Below, piece after piece: positions 55,037 through 64,000 of a stretch of 64,000 bases of DNA (its first letter is position 1; each line of letters starts with the position of its first letter). The notes under the pieces are model-generated. The model was not told the DNA's origin, did not search any database, and was given only the letters and a program-made list of their open reading frames with translations. Position numbers and translations under genes: made by a program. Origin of the DNA: Planctomycetota bacterium (GTDB taxonomy: Bacteria; Planctomycetota; UBA1135; GCA-002686595); contig DUCM01000006.1 in the NCBI GenBank assembly GCA_012959785.1, positions 1-64,000 on the forward strand. Reading direction: 5' to 3'.

Positions 55037-55855
55037 ATGCGGACCCCCTCAGCCCCCACCGCCGCCCTCCGGCGGGCCCTGCCCTTGTTCCTGCTGACGG
55101 GTCCCTTGCTCCTCCTGACGGGACTGCCCGGCTGCAAGATCTTCGCCGGCAAGCCCGCCCACGCCACCATCAACGAGGTGCTCTTCCTGGGCAGCTTGCA
55201 CGAGGAACACAGCTCTTCGGCGGGTTATGACCTCGAGGCCCTCGAAGCCCTCTTGCGCGAGATCAACCCCGGCCTGGTCTTGTGCGAGGTGCCCCCCGGG
55301 CGCTACGAAAAAGCCTGGGGTGAGTTCGTGGCCACGGGCAAGGTCAGCCGGGAACCGACGGCGCTCTACCCAGAAGTCACCGAAGTGCTTTTTCCCCTGG
55401 CCCTCGAAGGGCGCGTGACAGTGAAGCCTGTTTCGGCCTGGACTGCTTCGGAGCTGCGGCGCCGCGAGGAACTCCTGGCCCAATGGGAGACTTCACGGCC
55501 GCGCGATTCGCGCACAGTCCAGGCCGCCGAGGAGCGCGGTCGACGCGAGCTCAAGCGCCTCGCCCTGACGGACTCGGCCGAGTCCGTGCACAGCGCGCGC
55601 TTCGACCAAATCGTCGCCGCGGCCATGGAACCTGGGGAGCGACTCTTTGGCGCCGATCTTGGCCAGGGAAGCTGGACCCAGATCAACCGCGCTCACGCCG
55701 AATTGATCGATGCCGCCCTCGACCGTTGCAGCGGCGACGGGCTGCGGGTGGTGGTACTTTTTGGAGCCTGGCACAAGCACCGTTTGCGGGAGCTCTTCCG
55801 TCGGCGCAGCGACATCCACCTGATCAGCCTGGCCGAGGCATTGAAGACTCCCTGA
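55037..55855 (+). CDS. TIKI/TraB-superfamily-like lipoprotein
   Basis: A 272-aa protein from ATG 55037 (open upstream, but only this start yields a lipoprotein signal, LTGLPGC). The body has the diagnostic pair of G-x2-H motifs of the TIKI/TraB superfamily, GSLHEEH near residue 53 and FGAWHKHRL near residue 245, with a conserved Glu in LVLCEVPPGRYEKAW. TIKI proteins are metal-dependent proteases, while other members are erythromycin-esterase-like or of unknown activity. The central 100 residues are charged and helical. The stop codon lies in the first of two tandem 22-base repeats. The assignment rests on these motifs only. Confidence 0.6.
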   Translation: MRTPSAPTAALRRALPLFLLTGPLLLLTGLPGCKIFAGKPAHATINEVLFLGSLHEEHSSSAGYDLEALEALLREINPGLVLCEVPPGRYEKAWGEFVATGKVSREPTALYPEVTEVLFPLALEGRVTVKPVSAWTASELRRREELLAQWETSRPRDSRTVQAAEERGRRELKRLALTDSAESVHSARFDQIVAAAMEPGERLFGADLGQGSWTQINRAHAELIDAALDRCSGDGLRVVVLFGAWHKHRLRELFRRRSDIHLISLAEALKTP

Positions 55856-55881
55856 CCTGGAATTGAAGATTCCCTGACCTG
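55840..55881. repeat. Tandem 22-base duplication spanning the TIKI-like gene stop
   Basis: ATTGAAGACTCCCTGACCTG occurs at 55840-55859 and again, with one C-to-T change, at 55862-55881 (period 22). The first copy holds the last codons and the TGA stop of the lipoprotein gene, and the second lies just beyond it. It probably arose by local duplication. Confidence 0.8.
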
Positions 55882-55931
55882 AAAGAAGAGGTCTCCAGGA
55901 GTGCCCCACCCTGGACGATAGAATCTACTCC

Positions 55932-59663
<3,732 letters not shown>

Positions 59664-59669
<6 letters not shown>

Positions 59670-59789
59670 CGGCAGAGTACCGACGGCAGAGTACCAGGTA
59701 CTCTGCCGCTGATTGGTGGCCGCATTGACAGCGGAGTACCAGGTACTCTGCCAGGTACTCTGCCACTGATTGGTGGCCGCCAATCAGCG
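59664..59789. repeat. GTACC[A/T]GGTAC-family element with internal duplications (copy C)
   Basis: Two direct units of about 59-67 bases, each beginning CATTGACRGC and containing GGAGTACCAGGTACTCTGCC or a close variant, then CTGATTGGTGGCCGC. The first unit has an extra GAGTACCGACGGCA segment and the second an extra AGGTACTCTGCC, both signs of slippage. GGCAGAGTACC-A-GGTACTCTGCC is a perfect 23-nt palindrome, and the 3' end forms CTGATTGG / CCAATCAG. It starts on the last sense codon (CAT) and TGA stop of metH and fills the gap to the convergent tryptophanase gene. Confidence 0.9.
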
Positions 59790-59816
59790 ATCAGGAGGCA
59801 CTCTGCCCCTCTGAGG

Positions 59817-61214
59817 CTAGGAAACTGCGGTGCGTGGGGCGGGCTGCCGGCGGCGGTACTTGCCGGTGAAGTGCCGCAGTACCGGGGGCGCGGAGGTGAT
59901 CTCCACCCCACCGATCTGCTCGCGCCGCAGCCAGACCGCCTCGATCACCTCGAGCAGGTAGTCCATGTGACTCTGGGTGTAAGTGCGCCGGGGAATCGCC
60001 AGGCGCACCAGCTCCCGCTCGGCCGGGATCTCCGCGCCGGTCTCGGGATCCACACCGGCCAGCATCAAGCTGCCTATCTCGCAAGAGCGCACACCACCCT
60101 CGATGTACAGCTCGATGGCCAGTGCCTGGCCGGGAAACTCGTTCCACGGAATCTGAGGCAGAAAGCGCGCCGCGTCGAGGAAAATCGCATGCCCGCCCGC
60201 AGGCTGGACCACCGGAATGCCAATTCCCGCCAGGCGCTCGACGACATATTGGATGGATGCGTGGCGGTACTCCTGGTACTCGGGCGAAAGGACTTCGCGA
60301 AGCCCCTGAGCCACCGCTTCGAGGTCCCGCCCGGCCATGCCGCCGTAGGTGGCAAAGCCCTCGGTCACCACCAGACGCTCGCGCAGGATGCGGGCCAGTT
60401 CGCCGTTGCGCACAGCGATGAATCCGCCGATGTTGGCCAGGCCGTCTTTCTTGGCGCTCATGGTGCAGCCGTCGGCGAGGCGAAACATATCGTGCACGAT
60501 GTCCTCAAGGGGTCGGCCCTTTTCGGAATCTTCGCGCTTGCTGATGAGAAATGCGTTCTCCGCAAAACGGCAGGCGTCGATGAAAAGCGGCACGCCGAAT
60601 TCATCGCACAAGGCACGTACAGCGCGCAAATTAGCCAGACTGACGGGTTGGCCGCCGCCGGCGTTATTGGTCACGGTGACGAGCACCAAGGGCACATTCT
60701 GGCCCTCGCGAGCGAGACAATCGCGTAGGCGACCGATGTCCATGTTGCCCTTGAAGGGCGAGTTGCTGGAAGTGTCCAACGATTCCGCGCAGCAATAGTC
60801 CACAGCCTTGGCCCCCGAAGCCTCGACATTGGCGCGGGTGGTGTCGAAATGTGTGTTGCCGGGCACCGTCTTGCCCGCTCCACCCACGGCTCCAAACAAG
60901 AGGTGCTCCGCTGCGCGCCCTTGATGGGTCGGTATCACATTTTTGATGCCGAAGACCTCACGCACAACTGCTTCGAAGCGCTGATAGCTGGGCGAACCCG
61001 CGTAGGATTCATCGCCACGCATGAGCGCTGCCCACTGCTCGCTCGACATGGCTCCGGTGCCGCTATCGGTGAGAAGGTCGATGATCACATCATCCGACTT
61101 GAGCGCGAACAGGTTCAGGTCAGCCTCTTGAATCAGGCGCTCCCGAGTTTCCCTCGAGGTCATGTGAATCGGTTCGACGCTCTTGATCCGAAAGGGTTCG
61201 ATGATGGTCTTCAT
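59817..61214 (-). CDS. tnaA: Tryptophanase (or tyrosine phenol-lyase)
   Basis: A 465-aa PLP enzyme of the beta-eliminating family, which cleaves tryptophan to indole, pyruvate and ammonia. ATG 61214 begins MKTIIEPFRIKSVEPI, the normal start. Motifs are LTDSGTGAMSSEQWAALMRG, PTHQGRAAEHLLF, DACRFAENAFLISKRE and the PLP-lysine SAKKDGLANIGG. GTHFDTTR-like PGNTHFDTTRANVEASGA is closer to tryptophanase than to tyrosine phenol-lyase, but both are possible. A tryptophanase in a planctomycete next to a cytochrome group is unusual. The neighbouring cytochrome genes lie 174 bases upstream on the same strand. Confidence 0.85.
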   Translation of the reverse strand: MKTIIEPFRIKSVEPIHMTSRETRERLIQEADLNLFALKSDDVIIDLLTDSGTGAMSSEQWAALMRGDESYAGSPSYQRFEAVVREVFGIKNVIPTHQGRAAEHLLFGAVGGAGKTVPGNTHFDTTRANVEASGAKAVDYCCAESLDTSSNSPFKGNMDIGRLRDCLAREGQNVPLVLVTVTNNAGGGQPVSLANLRAVRALCDEFGVPLFIDACRFAENAFLISKREDSEKGRPLEDIVHDMFRLADGCTMSAKKDGLANIGGFIAVRNGELARILRERLVVTEGFATYGGMAGRDLEAVAQGLREVLSPEYQEYRHASIQYVVERLAGIGIPVVQPAGGHAIFLDAARFLPQIPWNEFPGQALAIELYIEGGVRSCEIGSLMLAGVDPETGAEIPAERELVRLAIPRRTYTQSHMDYLLEVIEAVWLRREQIGGVEITSAPPVLRHFTGKYRRRQPAPRTAVS

Positions 61215-61387
61215 GCAGCAAGGTGAAACGAAAAAGGACGCGCTGGACAGGAACAGCAAGGATTTGCACCCCCACCTTCGCCCAGGTCCCTCCTGGCGTC
61301 TATAGGCAAAGGTCGTAGATCTCCAGGGAGAGCAGCGCTCCCAGGGGGCAAGAGGCAAGAGCCACCCCCCTCGCCCACCCCAATTTC

Positions 61388-62200
61388 TCAGAAGGGCGGC
61401 TTCAACCAAGCGGCGCCGTAAGAGAGCAGGGCGCCAGTGTGCCCGGTGGCGCTCACGAGGGCGGCCAGGCCGGCGAGCAACAAGAGTCGCCGGCCCGGCC
61501 AGCGGCGATCAGCGCCCCAAACGGCGAGGGCCAGGACCGCGGTGAGCGTGCCCAGGATGCGGTGGGTCAGAAGGTCGCTGCCGCGGTGGGAAAGGTCGGC
61601 CGCCAGGAGCCAGCCGAGGGCGGCAGTGGGTGGAGCGCAGAGGGCGCCCAGGGCCAGACAGAACGAGGCAGCAGCTTCGGTCTTCCAGGCGGGACGCAGA
61701 TGCACCAGAACCTGGGCCAGGAACGCCGCGCTCAAAAGAGCCAGGGGAAAGTGCACGAGCAGCGGATGGAAGTGACTGATCCAACTGATGATTGCACTCC
61801 TGCCGCCTGCTTCGGAGGACGCGGCGCCTGCATTCGGGTCCCCCGCCGGAGCGCCGCCTCGAATCCACTCAGCGATCAGTTCCTTCTCACTCGCAGCGAG
61901 GGGCGCCGAATCGGAATCCGGCGGCGGCATGTCATCAAAGTCCACGGCGAGGTAGAGCTCGGACTCTTCGGGATCGCCGGGGATGACAAGTTCGGGGTCG
62001 CCCGCGGTGGCGCCAAGGTCGCGGGCGTTGGGCCATTTTTTGCGCGCCTTGGGTTCGTCGCTCTCAGGGCTGTGGCAACTCGCGCAGCGTTCTTCGAGGA
62101 GCCGGGCAACAACTTCGGTGTTTCCGTCCTGAGCGCTGCCGGCGCCGGCAAGGGTAGGCACCAGCAAGGCGCCTGCGACGAGGGCTCGAAAGCATTTCAA
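61388..62200 (-). CDS. Cytochrome c (planctomycete type) with DUF2231-like membrane domain
   Basis: A 270-aa protein. The signal peptide ends AGAGSAQ. Residues of about 30-115 are a planctomycete-type cytochrome c with LLEERCASCHSPE as the only haem site and DDMPPPDSD near its end. From residue 140 on, four hydrophobic helices start HFHPLLVHFPLALLSAAF, the mark of DUF2231-like membrane domains. The last segment holds GHTGALLSYGAAWL with another His. Electron input from the upstream cytochromes (b562-like, P460) is plausible. The ATG overlaps the stop of the b562-like gene (ATGA). Confidence 0.85.
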   Translation of the reverse strand: MKCFRALVAGALLVPTLAGAGSAQDGNTEVVARLLEERCASCHSPESDEPKARKKWPNARDLGATAGDPELVIPGDPEESELYLAVDFDDMPPPDSDSAPLAASEKELIAEWIRGGAPAGDPNAGAASSEAGGRSAIISWISHFHPLLVHFPLALLSAAFLAQVLVHLRPAWKTEAAASFCLALGALCAPPTAALGWLLAADLSHRGSDLLTHRILGTLTAVLALAVWGADRRWPGRRLLLLAGLAALVSATGHTGALLSYGAAWLKPPF

Positions 62201-62649
62201 GATTCGCGATAGCCCTCGTGGCCCGACTTCTTGGCGGCTGTGAGGGCTTGGTAGCCCGCCTGCAAAGCCTCGGGGTCCTGTTCAATAGCAGCGCTCTCCA
62301 ACGCCAGAACGGCGACAAGGAGGCCGGCAATCTCGCGCTTGTAGCCCACCATGAAAAGCGCGCTTTGCTTGTCGTCGAGGCCTTCGGGAAGAGGCGGTCT
62401 TTCGCCCAAGGCCACAACGACTGCGGCTTCCAGCTTGGCGAGCAAGGCGGTCAGGGCGACTGCGTTGGCCTCGGGCTCGCGAATCAGCTTCTTCAAACTT
62501 CGCTGGCCCTTCTTCAAGACGCCCATGGCCTCTTCGAGGCGCGAGTCTCCAACCCGTTCCTCGCCAGCGCTAGTTGGCGCCCAAGCATCCACGCCGGAGT
62601 TGAGGAAGGGGACGCAGAGGAGAGGCAGAAGCAACAGCGACTTGCGCAT
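62197..62649 (-). CDS. Cytochrome b562-like exported protein
   Basis: A 150-aa protein with signal peptide and an all-helical mature part of about 125 residues. It resembles soluble cytochrome b562: RLEEAMGVLKKGQRSLKKL gives a Met at the position of the b562 haem ligand, and the terminal AAKKSGHEGYRES the His ligand (b562 ends with HQKYR). A central FMVGYKREIAGLLVAVLALE matches the family's third helix. There is no CxxCH, so haem would be non-covalent. This is my inference from the two ligands and length. Its stop overlaps the start of the next cytochrome gene. Confidence 0.65.
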   Translation of the reverse strand: MRKSLLLLPLLCVPFLNSGVDAWAPTSAGEERVGDSRLEEAMGVLKKGQRSLKKLIREPEANAVALTALLAKLEAAVVVALGERPPLPEGLDDKQSALFMVGYKREIAGLLVAVLALESAAIEQDPEALQAGYQALTAAKKSGHEGYRES

Positions 62650-62695
62650 GAGTTGGGGGCTGGGTGGTTGGGAATAGGGAATGCGCCGTTCAGGC

Positions 62696-63178
62696 TCAAT
62701 CGTTCAGAAAAACAAAATCATCCCCATCGGCATCAAAGTGGCAATCGAAGCACATGGCAACCTTGCCAGAGTGGGTCAGTTTGCCCGCCGGGGTGAAGCG
62801 AGCCCAGAACCAATCGCCATTCTCGGGATCGTAGCCTTCGATGCGTTGCATGACTGTGAAACTATCGAGGGCCGATGCGTCGTTCTTGGTGTAGTTCTCC
62901 TTGACCAGGATCGAGCCGAAGGGCGGCTTGGCCTGGTTGGCGTGGGCGCTGGCACTAAGGAAAGTCGCCACGAATTTGCCGTGGGGGCCGTGGCCATCCT
63001 CGATGCCCACATGGCTATCGAAGAAACCCCACTGGCGATGGCCGTCTATTTTTTGCCAGAGCAAGGACGCCGACTGCTGGTCCTTCGGGGATCCCAGAGA
63101 GGCGCAGGCGGCGAGAAGAGCCACGGTGGCGCAGGCGCCAACGAGGACAAGCAGAGGTCGATTGGAGGGGTTTTGCAT
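62696..63178 (-). CDS. Cytochrome P460-like lipoprotein
   Basis: A 160-aa protein with a lipoprotein signal (ALLAACASL). The mature part has HGPHGKFVATFLS, NYTKND and a C-terminal MCFDCHFDADGDDFVF with the haem-binding CxxCH of the P460 family. Cytochrome P460 oxidises hydroxylamine or nitric oxide in ammonia oxidisers. In heterotrophs the function of relatives is unclear. The Lys that crosslinks the haem in canonical P460 could not be assigned by eye. It is the first of three likely co-transcribed cytochrome genes (46-base gap, then ATGA overlap). No partner for the activity was recognised. Confidence 0.8.
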   Translation of the reverse strand: MQNPSNRPLLVLVGACATVALLAACASLGSPKDQQSASLLWQKIDGHRQWGFFDSHVGIEDGHGPHGKFVATFLSASAHANQAKPPFGSILVKENYTKNDASALDSFTVMQRIEGYDPENGDWFWARFTPAGKLTHSGKVAMCFDCHFDADGDDFVFLND

Positions 63179-63419
63179 GATTAGGCAGGGGTCGAGGGGA
63201 GGAGAGCCGAACGCTCTGGATTGGGTGCCAATGGAAGCTCCCTACGATGGGTGGCCCTGGCGGGGACGGGCAAACCAAAGAAAGAAGATTCATGGCGAGG
63301 AGCCCGTGGGAGCCTGGAACGAGGCTGCTGATTGTGCTGCTGGGCGCAGAGCGGCACCATGGTCCGCTTCGCGCCCAGCCATCACGCAGATTTCCAGAAC
63401 CCTTTTTCCCCTTACATTG

Positions 63420-64000
63420 ATGCAACTCCTTCAACCGATCCTCGTCGCCGCGCTCCTCGCGCCCCTCGCCTCCGCGCAGACCGAAACCCGGGCGGCGAAC
63501 AGCGTCGCGCCCTGGGCCCACGAGTCCTCGGACATCCCTGTGGATGAGCGCATTCACTTCGGCGCCTTCGAGAATGGTTTGCGCTACGCCTGGGCCAAGA
63601 ACTCCGAGCCAAGGGATCGTGTCTACATCAGGCTGCATGTCGATGTGGGCTCGCTCGCCGAGAGCGACAGCGAGGCGGGCATGGCACACTTTCTCGAGCA
63701 CATGGCTTTCAATGGTTCGGAGCACTTCGCGGCGGGCACCCTGGTCGAGTGGTTCCAGGAACACGGCATGGCCTTTGGTGCCGACACCAACGCCCACACC
63801 GGTTTTTCGGAGACGGTTTACAAGCTCGACCTGCCCCACAACGACGAAGTCACCTTGCGCGAGGGCTTGCTGGTGCTGCGCGACTTCGCCGACGGCCTGT
63901 TGATCGACAACGAGGAGGTCCAGGCAGAAAAAGGAGTTATCGATGGCGAACAACGCGAACGCGACTCGGTGGGCTACCGCACCTTCCTCAAGGTCCTCGA
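63420..64000 (+). CDS. M16-family zinc peptidase, N-terminal part
   Basis: The frame begins with ATG 63420 and continues off the right edge (193 codons visible). A signal peptide ending LASAQ is followed by an M16 fold: FGAFENGLRYAWAKN, then the inverted zinc motif HFLEHMAFNG (HxxEH, with a downstream Glu in EEVQAEKGVIDGE). The spacer upstream (63179-63419) separates it from the divergent cytochrome group and should hold the promoter, though none was pinned down. M16 peptidases in planctomycetes are usually tandem pairs of two-domain proteins, so the next gene may be a partner. Confidence 0.9.
   Translation, partial: MQLLQPILVAALLAPLASAQTETRAANSVAPWAHESSDIPVDERIHFGAFENGLRYAWAKNSEPRDRVYIRLHVDVGSLAESDSEAGMAHFLEHMAFNGSEHFAAGTLVEWFQEHGMAFGADTNAHTGFSETVYKLDLPHNDEVTLREGLLVLRDFADGLLIDNEEVQAEKGVIDGEQRERDSVGYRTFLKVL

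Noticed and set aside
55882-55931. Possible cobalamin or SAM riboswitch in front of metH
   Set aside because: Only about 75 bases separate metH from the previous stop, and no B12 box or SAM-type core is visible.
63015-63953. 312-codon minus strand open frame covering the M16 gene start and promoter region
   Set aside because: The + strand has a signal peptide and an HxxEH zinc motif. The minus frame also overlaps the cytochrome P460 gene.

Overview
The window looks like chromosomal DNA of a GC-rich planctomycete. The evidence is many large exported or lipid-anchored proteins built from FG-GAP, CARDB, NHL and LVIVD-type repeats. There are also planctomycete-style Asp/Asn/Gly-rich linkers (DCNGNGVPDD), a C-terminal domain shared by two unrelated exported proteins, a split cytochrome c/DUF2231 membrane protein, and the futalosine route to menaquinone. 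No phage, plasmid, insertion sequence or CRISPR array was seen. Genus-level assignment is not possible from the sequence alone.

Layout. 1-14 kb: mostly exported repeat proteins and lipoproteins of unknown role, namely an edge-cut exported protein, two FG-GAP proteins, a TPR lipoprotein, an NHL propeller, an 830-aa protein with the shared C-terminal domain, and a six-copy CARDB lipoprotein coupled to a small membrane protein. 14-28 kb: M28 peptidase, mqnB-mqnD, a 60-aa histone-H1-like protein, an EVE protein, two paralogous acetyltransferases, a selenocysteine tRNA, an exported esterase, an NHL protein, a zinc-finger anti-sigma-like protein, gltX, an adenosine deaminase and a second esterase. 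28-35 kb: a VIT-VWA protein, a VWA protein and an overlapping response regulator/histidine kinase pair. 35-46 kb: an LVIVD (choice-of-anchor B) protein, then a leftward group of GT-C-like membrane protein, queF, NHL protein, YtkA-like protein and di-haem peroxidase, plus a divergent GT-C enzyme and a PnbB-like cupin. 46-54 kb: a tight Cus-type copper/silver efflux operon (TolC-like, adaptor with two metal-binding modules, giant RND pump) flanked by two small Cys-containing exported proteins. 55-64 kb: a TIKI/TraB-like lipoprotein, full-length cobalamin-dependent metH, tryptophanase, a three-gene cytochrome group (P460, b562-like, cytochrome c/DUF2231) and the start of an M16 peptidase.

The most unusual non-coding content is a family of hairpin elements built on GTACC(A/T)GGTAC. 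It appears at three places, each starting exactly at the stop codon of a gene: 28301-28417 (a perfect 117-nt palindrome), 34894-35027 (whose arms contain the stop codons of two convergent genes) and 59664-59789. The tRNA-Sec means the organism probably makes selenoproteins, although no selenoprotein or selA/selB gene was recognised here. Three rho-independent terminators are convincing. No promoter could be assigned with confidence, so likely operons are inferred only from overlaps and short gaps.
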